A stretch of DNA of 53,024 bases, taken from JBHGBM01 sp041946965. GTDB taxonomy: Bacteria > Acidobacteriota > Terriglobia > Bryobacterales > Bryobacteraceae. A model generated the notes under the pieces. It did no database searches. It saw only the letters and a list, made by a program, of their open reading frames with translations, and was not told the origin of the DNA. Numbering within the stretch: position 1 is the stretch's first letter; every line of letters starts with the position of its first letter. Below, piece by piece: positions 32,652 through 42,414 of this stretch. The stretch is taken from contig JBHGBM010000032.1 in NCBI GenBank assembly GCA_041946965.1, forward strand, positions 1-53,024, read 5' to 3'. A program made the translations under genes and the position numbers.

Positions 32652-34248
32652 AGACGACGGATTTCTGAGAGCTGACGCTCGAGCTGATCAGTCCCAGATC
32701 CAGATTCGAAGCGGTGAACTTCGCCTGGACGGTATTCGATACCGAGAGCATGCCGCCCAGCGCTCCCGACGACGCCGGAAGGCTGAGCAGCACCACCGCC
32801 GGAACCGTGAAGGTGTTGGCGCTGGCGCGCTCGGAGCAGTAGAACATCGCGATGGCCGTGCCGTCGAACGAGGTCCCGTTCATATACACGAAGCTGTTGG
32901 GATCGCCGCCGGTCCACTCGATGGTCAGGCCCGAACCCCGGTCCACCTCCGTGATCTTGTCCTGGTTGGTCCAGGTCAACGGTTCGGGGATCTTGAGGTT
33001 GGCGGTGAACGCGCCCACTTCGGCTCCCGGTGCGGTCACCCTATAGTCGCCGGCATCCAGGTAGCCGCCCGCCGCTGGGAGCCCCGGAATGCCCGGCAAG
33101 CCCGGCGGAAGCTGGACGCCCGGAATGGTCATGGAGGTCCCCAGATCGACAAAGTAGTTGCCCGCCCAGGCCCCCTTGTCGTCTTTCTTCTTCTCAAGCG
33201 ACTTGGCGCCCTTTGGTCCCGTCAGCGAAAGGCTGGCGCCGGCATCCAGGTACGTCACCTTGACCTGCGGAATGTCTTCCAGCTTGCCTACGAATGTGAC
33301 CACCGTGCAGGCGCCCATCGCGGTCTGGTTGAGGTAGCCGAGATTGGCTGCCAGCACCGAGGTCTCGATCTGCTGGAAGGAAGCCGACGCACTGTCCGCT
33401 TTCGACTCCACAGTCTGCCCTTGCGCGGTCACTTTGCTGCTGGAGCGGCTCAGCGTGACGGACCCTATCTTGTAAGTCCCGCCGGATGTGAGCACTCTCC
33501 CGTAATCATCCGCGCCAAGGCCGCTGGCATCCGCGCACGCTCCGCCCTGCGGCATGACGGGAATCCCAGCAAAATTGCTGACCACGTTCCCGGTCCGCAC
33601 CACCACCGGCACGCGGCATCCCTGAGCGCCTTCCGGGACTTGGATGTCGATCTGTTCCAGTCCCGCGGTTCCGGGAGCATAGGCGAAGCCGACGGCGTCG
33701 AGGCCCTCGCCGCCGCTCGCGCCCTTATTGGTCACGGTGGCCTGCTTGCTGCCTACCCAGACTTCAATGTCGCCTTCGCCGAGGCCGGTTCCGTAAAGGG
33801 TGAGAGCCTGGCCCGCCTGCGCCGGCTGCGCCGGAGTGACGGCCGGCAGCGTGACGGCCATGCCGCCCGTGGTGGTGAAAATGCCGAATGCCCGGTCCAC
33901 CACCTTGATGGGCGCCGCAGCGCTGGTTTCCTCGGCATAAGTGACCGTGACCGTGCCGTCGCCATTGGGGGTTTCCAACGGCAATCGCGCTGTAATCTGC
34001 GTCCCATCCACGACCTTCACGACGGGAGCGCTGAGGGTCTGGTCGCCAATCGTAACGGAAACCGACGCCCCTTCGCCGAAGCCGCTTCCCTTAACGAGAA
34101 ACAGCGAGCCGCGGGCTATGCCGTAATTGGGTAACCCGGGAGCTATATTACTCGCGGCGTTGACTACGCCGCGCTCGGCGATGGCCGGGGCTGCAACCGC
34201 CTGCCACGCGAGCAACGTACCGCACACCACTGCTCTCCAGATCCGCAT
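32644..34248 (-). CDS. Secreted IPT/TIGR03437-like multi-domain protein
   Basis: A 534-residue exported protein (signal about 1-21: CGTLLAWQAVAAPA). The N-terminus reads VVNAASNIAPGLPNYGIARG and SLFLVKGSGFGEG, the pattern of Solibacter-type TIGR03437 and IPT/TIG domains; a second IPT repeat begins near GQALTLYGTGLGEG. The C-terminal half looks like further beta-sandwich sequence and includes the proline-rich stretch PGVQLPPGLPGIPGLP. The role is unknown. The ATG at 34248 is preferred over the longer frame because a signal peptide follows and AAGGAT lies upstream. A TATAGT hexamer about 40 bases upstream could be its -10. Confidence 0.82.
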   Translation of the reverse strand: MRIWRAVVCGTLLAWQAVAAPAIAERGVVNAASNIAPGLPNYGIARGSLFLVKGSGFGEGASVSVTIGDQTLSAPVVKVVDGTQITARLPLETPNGDGTVTVTYAEETSAAAPIKVVDRAFGIFTTTGGMAVTLPAVTPAQPAQAGQALTLYGTGLGEGDIEVWVGSKQATVTNKGASGGEGLDAVGFAYAPGTAGLEQIDIQVPEGAQGCRVPVVVRTGNVVSNFAGIPVMPQGGACADASGLGADDYGRVLTSGGTYKIGSVTLSRSSSKVTAQGQTVESKADSASASFQQIETSVLAANLGYLNQTAMGACTVVTFVGKLEDIPQVKVTYLDAGASLSLTGPKGAKSLEKKKDDKGAWAGNYFVDLGTSMTIPGVQLPPGLPGIPGLPAAGGYLDAGDYRVTAPGAEVGAFTANLKIPEPLTWTNQDKITEVDRGSGLTIEWTGGDPNSFVYMNGTSFDGTAIAMFYCSERASANTFTVPAVVLLSLPASSGALGGMLSVSNTVQAKFTASNLDLGLISSSVSSQKSVVFK

Positions 34249-34321
34249 AATGATCCTTGATCCCCTAGAGTTTGAAATGACTCCCTTACTATACACGATC
34301 TTGTGGATAATCGTACATGAG
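34249..34321. promoter_or_regulatory. Divergent promoter region
   Basis: This AT-rich 73-bp region drives the IPT gene (minus) and the thioesterase (plus). On the minus strand TATAGT (34288-34293) is a plausible -10. On the plus strand GATAAT (34306-34311) lies ten bases before the ATG at 34322. No operator repeat was seen. Confidence 0.45.
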
Positions 34322-34765
34322 ATGCAAGGATATCCAGTACTAACCTCGATACCGCTCAACTGGGGCGACCAGGATGCCCTGGGCCACGTGAATAATACCA
34401 TGTACCTGCGCTGGAGCGAGACTGCCCGTGTGGACTATTTGTTACGAATCGGGTTGTGGCAGATGCTGGCGGCCGAGCAGGTCGGTCCAATCCTGGCGAG
34501 CATATCGTGCAATTATCGCCGTCCCCTGAATTATCCCGATACCGTTCTGGTGGGCGCCCGCATCACTCGCATAGGGAACAGCAGCATGCGCATGGAGCAT
34601 TGCATAGAGAGCCTGGCGTTGGGCGTTGTGGCCGCCGAAGTGGAATCCACACTCGTAGTAATGGACTACAAGACCAACAAACCGATCCCCGTGCCGCAGC
34701 AGATTCGTGAGGCCATCGCACGCCTGGAGGGCTGGCCCGGCCTGACTCCGCCGCCGAACCCCTGA
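34322..34765 (+). CDS. 4HBT-family acyl-CoA thioesterase
   Basis: A 147-residue hot-dog-fold enzyme. The active-site segment is LNWGDQDALGHVNNTMYLRW with the catalytic Asp near residue 17. Such proteins hydrolyse acyl-CoA or acyl-ACP thioesters. The ATG at 34322 gives the normal length; the longer upstream frame is noncoding. It is monocistronic: the next gene starts 31 bases later with its own promoter. Confidence 0.9.
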   Translation: MQGYPVLTSIPLNWGDQDALGHVNNTMYLRWSETARVDYLLRIGLWQMLAAEQVGPILASISCNYRRPLNYPDTVLVGARITRIGNSSMRMEHCIESLALGVVAAEVESTLVVMDYKTNKPIPVPQQIREAIARLEGWPGLTPPPNP

Positions 34766-34778
34766 CCGCGATAAGCTG

Positions 34779-34784
34779 TAGGAT
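34779..34784 (+). promoter_or_regulatory. -10-like hexamer TAGGAT before the GH51 gene
   Basis: TAGGAT lies 12 bases before the ATG at 34797; the short leader contains CGGAGG. This resembles other start regions in the window. Confidence 0.35.
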
Positions 34785-34796
34785 CGGAGGCCGGCC

Positions 34797-36347
34797 ATGA
34801 TTCGCGCAATCCTCCTCGCGCCGGCGCTGGCGGCGGCGGTATCCGCGGCGCCCGCCGCGCGCATCAAGATCGATACCGACCGGGTGGTGGGCGAGGTCCA
34901 TCCGCACCTGTTCGGCAATTTCGCCGAGCACCTCGGCCGGTGCATTTACGGCGGCATCTGGGAGGAGAACGGCCGTTTCTCAGACCCGGAAGGCTACCGC
35001 AAGGACGTGATGGAAGCCGCTCGCGGGTTAGGCGTGACGCTGCTGCGGTGGCCGGGCGGGAATTTCGTCTCCGGCTACAACTGGAGGGACGGCATCGGCC
35101 CGCGTGAGGCTCGTCCGGCGCGGCCCGACCATGCCTGGGGCGACGTGGAAAGCAACCGCTTCGGCACCGACGAGTTCCTGCGTTACTGCGAGCGGCTGGG
35201 CGTGGAACCCTATATCTGCATCAATGCCGGACTGGGGACGGTGGAGGAGGCCCGCAGTTGGGTGGAGTACTGCAACGAGGCGCGGCCCACCTATTGGGCC
35301 GGGCAGCGCCGCAAGAACGGCCGCGAAAAGCCTTACGGGGTGAAGTACTGGGGCCTGGGCAACGAGATCGACGGCCCCTGGCAGCTTGGCCATAAGAACG
35401 CGGAAGATTACGGGAAGTTCGCGCTGGAGGCCGCCAAGGCGATGCGGCGCGCCGACCCGTCGATCAAGCTGATCGCCAGCGGATCGAGCAATTTCGGCCG
35501 CGGCGCGAACTGGATTGAATGGAACCGCGCGGTGCTGGAGCGGCTCAAGAACGACATCGACTACATCTCGCTGCACACCTACATCGGCAACCGCGAGAAC
35601 GATTTCGAAAACTTCCTGGCGGCTTCCGAGGATATCGACCACCGCATCGAAGTGGTTCAGGGACTGATCCGCGCGGCGCAATCGGGACAGCCCAACCCGC
35701 GGCCCATTCACATCGCTTATGACGAGTGGAACGTCTGGTACCGCGCCCGCGGCGGCGGCGAGTACGAGACCGGCCGCACGCGCCTCGAGGAGATCTACAA
35801 CTTCGAGGACGCACTCGCCATGGGGATGTTCTTCAACTCCTTCTTCCGCCACGCCGGCGTGGTGAAGATGGCCAATCTGGCTCAACTGGTGAACGTGATC
35901 GCGCCCATCTTCACCAGCAAGGAGGGACTGTTCCTCCAGACGATCTACTTCCCCATCGCCGAATACGCGCGCCAGAAGGGCAGCCGCGCGCTGGACGTGT
36001 GGGTTTCCGGACCGCAGTATCAGCCGCGTGGCCGCTCCCCGCTCGGCTACCTGGATGTCTCCGCCACGCACGACCCGAAGACCGGGACGGTGTGCCTGAA
36101 CGTGTTGAACCGCAGCCTGAGAAACGACATTGAGGCGTCGATCGAAAACCAGTCCGGCGCCCTGGCGGCGCTGGGCGAGGTTTGGGAGCTGAACCACCCG
36201 GACCTGAAAGCCGTGCACGGGTTCGGCGAGGACCGCAAGGTGCGGCCCGCGGTGCGCCCGCTGAGCGTGGCGCTATCCGGCAACCGGTTCAGCTATACAT
36301 TTCCCAGGCATTCGCTGACGGTACTAAAGCTGCGGGTGGAGCCCTAG
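34797..36347 (+). CDS. Exported GH51 alpha-L-arabinofuranosidase
   Basis: A 516-residue (beta/alpha)8 enzyme with a short signal peptide (about 1-17). The acid/base glutamate is Glu190 in GLGNEIDGPWQ, and the nucleophile is Glu310 in AYDEWNVWY; both match GH51. Substrate-binding segments LFGNFAEHLGRCIYGG and LRWPGGNFVSGYNW are intact. It releases arabinose from arabinan or arabinoxylan. A strong terminator follows at 36462-36492. Confidence 0.93.
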   Translation: MIRAILLAPALAAAVSAAPAARIKIDTDRVVGEVHPHLFGNFAEHLGRCIYGGIWEENGRFSDPEGYRKDVMEAARGLGVTLLRWPGGNFVSGYNWRDGIGPREARPARPDHAWGDVESNRFGTDEFLRYCERLGVEPYICINAGLGTVEEARSWVEYCNEARPTYWAGQRRKNGREKPYGVKYWGLGNEIDGPWQLGHKNAEDYGKFALEAAKAMRRADPSIKLIASGSSNFGRGANWIEWNRAVLERLKNDIDYISLHTYIGNRENDFENFLAASEDIDHRIEVVQGLIRAAQSGQPNPRPIHIAYDEWNVWYRARGGGEYETGRTRLEEIYNFEDALAMGMFFNSFFRHAGVVKMANLAQLVNVIAPIFTSKEGLFLQTIYFPIAEYARQKGSRALDVWVSGPQYQPRGRSPLGYLDVSATHDPKTGTVCLNVLNRSLRNDIEASIENQSGALAALGEVWELNHPDLKAVHGFGEDRKVRPAVRPLSVALSGNRFSYTFPRHSLTVLKLRVEP

Positions 36348-36415
36348 CTGGTACGTCCCGTACCGCCGCACCGGGCCGGTCTATGGACAATTGAGATCCT
36401 GATATCTTAATCTGA

Positions 36416-36492
36416 GGCGGTAACGGAAGCATACTCAGCGACGGGACTGCCGCTCCTGAACAGGCCCCGGAGGGAATCCGGGGCCTTTTTTT
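36416..36492 (+). ncRNA. Candidate small RNA or structured 3' end
   Basis: Between the GH51 stop and the terminator lies a possible stand-alone transcript. A promoter-like TGGACA (36384-36389) is 16 bases from CTTAAT (36406-36411). The RNA would start with GGCGGT (36416-36421), which can pair with ACTGCC (36446-36451), and end in the terminator hairpin. It could equally be only the 3' leader of the GH51 mRNA. No known RNA family was recognised. Confidence 0.35.
36462..36492 (+). terminator. Rho-independent terminator
   Basis: A perfect 10-bp stem (AGGCCCCGGA with TCCGGGGCCT) with a GGGAA loop is followed by seven T. It ends plus-strand transcription of the GH51 region; in the other direction there is no T run. 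Confidence 0.9.
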
Positions 36493-36502
36493 CGTGTGCC
36501 GT

Positions 36503-39500
36503 TCAGAACTCCCAGCGAAGCACGAGCTGCACCTGGCGAGGCGCGCCGGCCGAGAAGATCCGGCCGAAGGAGGCGGGCTCATCGGCGTAGTGTTCGGGCA
36601 GCGCGAAATTGGTCCGGTTGAGCAGGTTGAAGCCCTGCGCTTCCAGCAGGATCGCGCTGCGTTCGGCAACCGGGAAACGGCGCCGCAGCGAAAGATCCAC
36701 GCTGGCGAAACCGGGGGCCTTCACGACGTTGCGCCCGGCGGAGCCGAAGGTGTAAGGGCGAGGCACTGCGAAAGCGCCGGTATCGAACCAGCGATCCGCA
36801 CTCCCGCCCGAAAGCGAGGGACTGCGGAGCAGGTTCGGACGGTCTGAGCCGAAGTTGCCGCCGGTGTTGCCGGTGTTGCTGTTGTCGAACCGCAGCAGCG
36901 GGGTGAACGGCTGGCCGGACTGCGCGGCGACGATGGCGCTGGTTTCGAATCCGCGGACCAGGCGCGTGCGGCCGGGCAGGCGGTAAACGAAAGCCGCCGC
37001 GGCGCGGTGCCGCATGTCGAAGTTCGAGAGACCCCGTTCGGCCCGGAAGTTGCTGCTGTCCTGCGGAAAATTCTTGTCTCCATCGGTGGAAAGGAACGCC
37101 GAGGTGTCGTCGATCGATTTCGAAAGCGTGTAGAGCGCCCGCAACGAAAATCCGCGGGTGAGGGGCCGGTGAAAGCCCGCCTGCAAAGAGTGAAACGACG
37201 AATTGGAGCCGCTCTCGGCCAGCAGCAGGTTGCCGAAGGCGCGGTACGGCCGGCGCGATTGCACGTCACCGGCGGCGGGCCGCGGCTGATTCAAATCGCG
37301 CGACCGGACCAGGTGCGTGCCCTTTGAGCCGGCATACGCGAGGCTCAGCGTGCCTGCTCCGCGGATTTCCCGTTGGACATTCAGGTTCCAGTGCTGAAGC
37401 ATGCCGGTGGTCAGGTCCGGGCTGACGGTGTTCGGAGAGGCCGGAGGCGTGATGCCGCCCCGGGAAGGAAACGGATCGCTGAGCGTGAGCAACGAAGCGG
37501 CGGTCGGGAAGAACACCCGGATGGCGAAGAAGGGCGGGTTGAAGTAGAGGGAGGAGTTCACGATCAGGGTGCCGGAATCGTAGTACATGCCGTAGCCGGC
37601 GCGCACCGCCGTGCGCTCGTCCGGCGACCACGCCAGGCCCACCCGGGGTGCGAAGTTGTTCCGGTCGGGCCGGATGCCGGAGCGGGTGATGTTACCGGCG
37701 CCCACCCGCACCAGCGTGCCGGAGGCCATATCGAAGGCGCTCATGCGGTCGAACGGGTCGGTGGGCGGCGTGTTGTATTCGTAGCGCAGGCCCAGGTTCA
37801 GGGTCAGGTCGGGCCGCAGCTTCCAGTCGTCCTGAAGGTAGGCGCTGTAAGCGGTGCTGCGCTGAGTCTGGGTATTATCGGGCTGGGATTGCAGGCCGAA
37901 GGACGGCATGCCCAACAGCAGATCGCCCATGCCGGAGGTGGTGAGCGCGCCGGAGAAGGTGAGGGAGCCGCGGGCCAGGATGTCGAGAATCCCGTTGTTG
38001 CGGACGTTGCGCACCTCGCCGCCGGCGCGCAGCGAGTGTACGCCGCGAACCAGCGAGAGGCCTTCGGTAAGCTGGTACGTGGTGGCGGTGCGGTTGATGG
38101 GAAGCTGGGTCACGTCGCCCACGCGGGAAAATCCGGCCACGCTGAGCGCCGGGTAGCCGAAATCGACCGGGCGTCGCGGCAGGTAGTTGACTCCCCACAG
38201 CGCGTTCACATCCTTGGCGTAGTTCTCCGGCAGCAGGCGGCGGGGCCCGCGGTTGAAGCCGGCGAGCAGGGAATGAACGGTCCCCGGCCCGAATACATGC
38301 GTGTGGTGCGCCATGGCGTTATGGCCGCGGTCTTCGAGGAAGTCGCCGAAGCCGGGCACGTCGCTGGACTCCTCGGCGAAGGGCTCGAACAGGTTCCGGC
38401 GGCCGTAGCTGTAACGCAGCGCGAGCTGGCCGTTGGCGCTGAGGCGGTGGTCCACCCGCAGGTTGCTCTGGGTGTGTTCGTCGCGCAGGACCGGTTGCCC
38501 CAGATAGTTGCCCGAGACGCCCCCGCGGTTGGGCATGGGGAACAGCTCCAGCACCTTGGGCGTCACCGGCGAAAATCGGGACCGCGGAATGCGATTGCCG
38601 GGAAACGGCGTGCGCGCGAAGGGATCGATCACGGGCGTGCTCAGCGACGAGAGGTCGCCCTCGCGATAGGCCGGGATCGGGACGGAGGCCAGGCGGGTCA
38701 ACCCCTGCCGCATGCGCAAGGCGTCAAAGCTGGCGAAGAAGAAGGTGCGATCGCGCCGCAGGGGACCGCCCACGCCGGCGCCTGACTGGTTGCGAATGTA
38801 CTTGGCGTGTTCACCGCTCTCGAAGAAGTTGCGCGCGTCCAGGCGGCGATTGCGCAGGTACTCGTAAACCGAGCCGTGGAGCCGGTTGGTGCCGCTGCGG
38901 GTGATCACGTTCACCTGCCCGGCGGCATTGCGCCCGTACTCGGCGCTGTAGGCGTTGGCGGCGATCTTGAATTCCTGCACGGAATCCACCGCGGGCTGAA
39001 GCACGTAGCGGTTCACGCTGCGGTCGTTGTTGTCCACGCCGTCCAGCAGATAGTTGTTGAAGTCTTCCCGTCCGCCGTTGGCGTGCATGGTGAACTGCCC
39101 GCGAGTGGCCAGCTCGGAACCCTGAACGGGCGGCAGCACGCCCGGTGTGAGCAGGGCGAGTTGCAGGAAATCGCGCCGGTTGAGCGGCAGCGCGTCCACT
39201 GCCTCCCGCTCGATCACGGCGCCCAGTTCCGCGGAATCGGCGGCCACCGTGCGCAAGCGCGCACGCACCGTGATGGAGTCCTCTCTGCCGGCGATGGCCA
39301 AGTGGAAGTCCAGACGGACATGCGAATCCACGGCCAGCGCGACGGGCTGCGACACCGAGTCCGTGAAACCCGCGCTGGAGGCGGTCAGCAGGTAATTCGC
39401 CGGGGGCAGGTCCGTGAACCGGTAGAAGCCGCTTTCGTCACTGAGAGTCTGGCGGACCACGGCGCGTTCCGCCTGGCGGATGGAGACGGCCGCCTGGGCC

Positions 39501-39604
39501 ACCGCCTTTCCCGAAGGATCGTACACGTAGCCCGCGATGCCCGCGGCGGTCACCTGCCCGAAACAGACCGCCGGGCAAACAGCGAGCAGAAACCAATGGC
39601 GCAT
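36503..39604 (-). CDS. TonB-dependent receptor-like outer-membrane protein with carboxypeptidase-regulatory domain (Oar-like)
   Basis: A 1033-residue outer-membrane protein: signal peptide (1-16), CarboxypepD_reg domain (about 20-105, with IAGYVYDPSGKAVAQAAV), a plug domain (about 130-250; LLDGVDNNDRS), and a long beta-barrel ending WEF, a typical terminal outer-membrane signature. Oar-type proteins are abundant in Solibacter-like bacteria and probably import sugars, peptides or chelates. The ATG at 39604 is right; the open frame extends 750 bases further upstream into the next gene but is an overlapping shadow. It is 11 bases after the other receptor, so the two share a transcript. Confidence 0.88.
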   Translation of the reverse strand: MRHWFLLAVCPAVCFGQVTAAGIAGYVYDPSGKAVAQAAVSIRQAERAVVRQTLSDESGFYRFTDLPPANYLLTASSAGFTDSVSQPVALAVDSHVRLDFHLAIAGREDSITVRARLRTVAADSAELGAVIEREAVDALPLNRRDFLQLALLTPGVLPPVQGSELATRGQFTMHANGGREDFNNYLLDGVDNNDRSVNRYVLQPAVDSVQEFKIAANAYSAEYGRNAAGQVNVITRSGTNRLHGSVYEYLRNRRLDARNFFESGEHAKYIRNQSGAGVGGPLRRDRTFFFASFDALRMRQGLTRLASVPIPAYREGDLSSLSTPVIDPFARTPFPGNRIPRSRFSPVTPKVLELFPMPNRGGVSGNYLGQPVLRDEHTQSNLRVDHRLSANGQLALRYSYGRRNLFEPFAEESSDVPGFGDFLEDRGHNAMAHHTHVFGPGTVHSLLAGFNRGPRRLLPENYAKDVNALWGVNYLPRRPVDFGYPALSVAGFSRVGDVTQLPINRTATTYQLTEGLSLVRGVHSLRAGGEVRNVRNNGILDILARGSLTFSGALTTSGMGDLLLGMPSFGLQSQPDNTQTQRSTAYSAYLQDDWKLRPDLTLNLGLRYEYNTPPTDPFDRMSAFDMASGTLVRVGAGNITRSGIRPDRNNFAPRVGLAWSPDERTAVRAGYGMYYDSGTLIVNSSLYFNPPFFAIRVFFPTAASLLTLSDPFPSRGGITPPASPNTVSPDLTTGMLQHWNLNVQREIRGAGTLSLAYAGSKGTHLVRSRDLNQPRPAAGDVQSRRPYRAFGNLLLAESGSNSSFHSLQAGFHRPLTRGFSLRALYTLSKSIDDTSAFLSTDGDKNFPQDSSNFRAERGLSNFDMRHRAAAAFVYRLPGRTRLVRGFETSAIVAAQSGQPFTPLLRFDNSNTGNTGGNFGSDRPNLLRSPSLSGGSADRWFDTGAFAVPRPYTFGSAGRNVVKAPGFASVDLSLRRRFPVAERSAILLEAQGFNLLNRTNFALPEHYADEPASFGRIFSAGAPRQVQLVLRWEF

Positions 39605-39615
39605 AATCGGTATCC

Positions 39616-42378
39616 TCAAAATGCGTATCGAAGTCCGAGCGTCACATTGATGCCGGCCGCGTCGATGCCGGAACCGTGGACGCGGTAGTTGCGATCGAAG
39701 AGGTTGGCCGCGCCGAAGTAGAGGCGCAGCGTTTCCCCCAGGGGCAGCCCGCCGCGCACGTCGAAGGCGCACCAGCCGGCCGTTTTCAGGTACAGGGGAA
39801 CGCGCGTGCCGTCGCCGGCGATCAGGACGCCATTGAGCGTCGACCCCAGCGGCAGTACACGATCCTGAATCTGGCGGAGGGTCTCCCCGGTGGGGGTGAA
39901 ACGGCCGCCTGCAATCCAGGGAGCCGCTATTCCGCCGTTGAAGAAATCTGCGATATCCACGCGCCGGCGTGAGGCGCCGATGCGGTCGTCGTCGAGATCG
40001 CCTCCGCCCAGGCGGGTTTGCGGACCCGCGAAGCGCAGCGCGAATTCCAGCCAGGGGCGGCGGCCCGGAGGAGCGTGGCGGACCGCCGCCTGTCCCATCT
40101 GCGGCGGCAACCGCCGCACCGGACGGTTCGGATCGAGTTCCCGGCCGGCCAGGAAGGTGTAGTTGGAGTGTACCGACCAGCGCGAGGAAAGCGCGGCGGA
40201 GAACACGGCCTCGCCGCCGTAATAGCGCGCGCGCCCGTCGTTCACCGACGCTTTGACCGCGCGCTGGCTCAGCGGAGTGGCCACCGCGGTGACGCCCTGT
40301 TCGCGCTGCGCGGCGCTGGCCGCCACCGGCGCCAGCGGCAAACCCGCCAGCCATTCCGGCGCGTCCCCGGCGCGAAACAACACCGTGCGGGAAACGATGG
40401 GATCGATCAGTTCGGCGTCAAACAGGTGAACGCGCCCGTAGACTTGCCGCCCGGCATAGCGCACCCCGGCTTCGTAGTTGTAAAGGCTTTCCGGCCGCAG
40501 GCCGCGCACCGGTTTGCCGGTGGAGACGGCGCCGTCGCCGGAGTCCGCTCCGATCAGGGCGCCCAGGCCCAGCAGGTCTTCCGCGGGGATGTCGAATCCC
40601 AGGGCGGTCATCACCCCGACAGCGCCCAGGTCGGTGGCGTTGGGGGCGCGGAAGCCGCGGCCCGCTAGCGCCTGCACGCCCCAGTTGCCGCGCAGGCGCC
40701 AGGAGAGGCTGGCGTTGAAGGTGGCGTCCCGAAAATCGCGCCGGGTGTCGGTCACCCCCAGGGAGCGGCCGGCGGCGTCCCGGTTGCGGTCCGCATAGGT
40801 GGCAAACCCCACCGCGGTGTAGCGCGCGCCGAAGGTTGTGCGCAGCCTTCCGGGAACGATCTCGAGACTGCTCTGGCCGAAGGCGGCGGCGGTCAGGTAG
40901 CGGGAACCGTTGGGGAGCAGTCCGCGGTCCTGGAACGCGGAGCCCGCGACGGGATCGCGCTGGAAGCGCGTGGAGAGGATCCGCTCGTCGTAGGCTTCGC
41001 CGCCGAAGACGTAGGCGAAGCGTCTCCCCAGGTGTGCGGCGGCCTGGCCGGAATAGCCGTAGGCGTCGACGCGGCTGTGCTCCGTGGTGATGGTGTCGGT
41101 GGGGCGCAGCGCCTGGCGCACGGCGCCATCCCGCTGGGAGTTGACGGAGAACACGCCGGAGAGCGAATCGAAACGCCAGACCCGCAGACGCTCGTAGCGT
41201 GCGTAGCCGAAGTTCAGGCCCTGCGGTTCGACGCGCGCCTGAAGGCGGCCGGGCCCGCCGAGCTGGTCGCGGTAGGAGCGCACCCCGCGCAGGCCGCTCC
41301 ACTGGTAGGAGAGGGTGAGGCTTTCGGATTGCGAGCGCCGCCACGCCAGTTTGCCATAGGCGCCCTCCGCCGAAAGGCTGGTTCCCGACAGGCGGCTGCC
41401 GAGCAGGGATTGTACTTGGGAGGCGTCCAGCCCGAAGTAGCGGCGGAAGGCGTTGCGCGAATCGGCGCCATCGCCCGCGCGCAGGTCGTTCACCCGCCGG
41501 TGATTCACTCCGAAAAGCGCGGAGACGACCCGGCCGCCAGCGGAGATCTCGGCGTTGGAACCGGCCGAGGCGTCGGCGCTTCCCGCCGAGGCAGCCAGTT
41601 CGCCGTGCCACTCGACCCGGCTGGCGCGGCCGAAGCGCGGCGCGCCAGTGACCACCTGGACGACGCCGCCCATGGCGTCGCTGCCGAAGTTCGCCCCGGC
41701 GGGGCCGAGGATGGCCTCGACCCGCTCCACCTGGCTGGGCTGGATATAACCGAGGTACTGGTTGGGGCCCGAGCGGAACACGGAGGTGTTGAAGCGGATG
41801 CCGTCCAGGAGTAATAAGGTCTGATATCCGGTAAATCCGCGCAGGTACGGAGAGATCTGCCCGTAGGTGGATTCCTGAACCAGGATGCCGGGGCGGGCCT
41901 GAAGGCTGGCTCCCAGGTTTACGGGTGCGCCGGAGCGAATTTCCTCCGTGCCCGCCACGCTGACCATCTGGGTGGCCGAGGATGCCTCCTCCACCAATCC
42001 CCGCGAAGCGGTGACGGTCACGACGGTGCGTGCCGGCGCCACCCGTAAGACGACACGAAGCGGCGGCTGCGGGGCGCTGGTGATGCGGACCGGCGTTTCG
42101 GCGGGAGCCAGACCGGGGGCGGAAGCTGAGAGCAGGTAGGAGCCGGCCGTCACGCCGCAGATGGAAAAGGCCCCGGATCGCGACTCGAGGCCGCGGATGG
42201 CGGCGCCCTGGGGCGTACGGAGGTCGATGCGGGCCGCGGCCACCGCCGCCCCGGAGGCGTCCTCCACGACCCCGGTGAGGCAGGGCTGTTCGGCGCGGGA
42301 AAAAAAAGCGCTCAGGAGCGGGAGCAGAACCGGCAGGGCAAACCACCGGCTCCGCCAGCCGCGTTTCCGTACAGTCAT
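39616..42378 (-). CDS. TonB-dependent receptor with CarboxypepD_reg N-terminus (possible cobalamin/corrinoid receptor)
   Basis: A 920-residue outer-membrane receptor. After the signal (about 1-30) comes a carboxypeptidase-regulatory domain (CLTGVVEDASGAAVAAARI), then a plug (about 120-235; SPYLRGFTGYQTLLLLDGIRFN and SDAMGGVVQVVTG) and a 22-strand-type barrel ending GLRYAF. The plug is more classical than in its neighbour. A candidate cobalamin riboswitch in the leader suggests a corrinoid, but siderophore or sugar uptake is possible. ATG 42378 is preferred over 42402, since the signal follows directly. Confidence 0.85.
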   Translation of the reverse strand: MTVRKRGWRSRWFALPVLLPLLSAFFSRAEQPCLTGVVEDASGAAVAAARIDLRTPQGAAIRGLESRSGAFSICGVTAGSYLLSASAPGLAPAETPVRITSAPQPPLRVVLRVAPARTVVTVTASRGLVEEASSATQMVSVAGTEEIRSGAPVNLGASLQARPGILVQESTYGQISPYLRGFTGYQTLLLLDGIRFNTSVFRSGPNQYLGYIQPSQVERVEAILGPAGANFGSDAMGGVVQVVTGAPRFGRASRVEWHGELAASAGSADASAGSNAEISAGGRVVSALFGVNHRRVNDLRAGDGADSRNAFRRYFGLDASQVQSLLGSRLSGTSLSAEGAYGKLAWRRSQSESLTLSYQWSGLRGVRSYRDQLGGPGRLQARVEPQGLNFGYARYERLRVWRFDSLSGVFSVNSQRDGAVRQALRPTDTITTEHSRVDAYGYSGQAAAHLGRRFAYVFGGEAYDERILSTRFQRDPVAGSAFQDRGLLPNGSRYLTAAAFGQSSLEIVPGRLRTTFGARYTAVGFATYADRNRDAAGRSLGVTDTRRDFRDATFNASLSWRLRGNWGVQALAGRGFRAPNATDLGAVGVMTALGFDIPAEDLLGLGALIGADSGDGAVSTGKPVRGLRPESLYNYEAGVRYAGRQVYGRVHLFDAELIDPIVSRTVLFRAGDAPEWLAGLPLAPVAASAAQREQGVTAVATPLSQRAVKASVNDGRARYYGGEAVFSAALSSRWSVHSNYTFLAGRELDPNRPVRRLPPQMGQAAVRHAPPGRRPWLEFALRFAGPQTRLGGGDLDDDRIGASRRRVDIADFFNGGIAAPWIAGGRFTPTGETLRQIQDRVLPLGSTLNGVLIAGDGTRVPLYLKTAGWCAFDVRGGLPLGETLRLYFGAANLFDRNYRVHGSGIDAAGINVTLGLRYAF

Positions 42379-42414
42379 GGCGAAACAGGCCGTGGCCGCC
42401 ACTATGCACGTTGG

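Noticed and set aside
36351..36365. GGTACG/CGTACC hairpin after the GH51 gene
   Set aside because: Short stem without a T run; the real terminator is 100 bases further.
39605..40354. N-terminal extension of the Oar-like receptor
   Set aside because: It overlaps the other TonB receptor in another frame; a good signal peptide starts at 39604.
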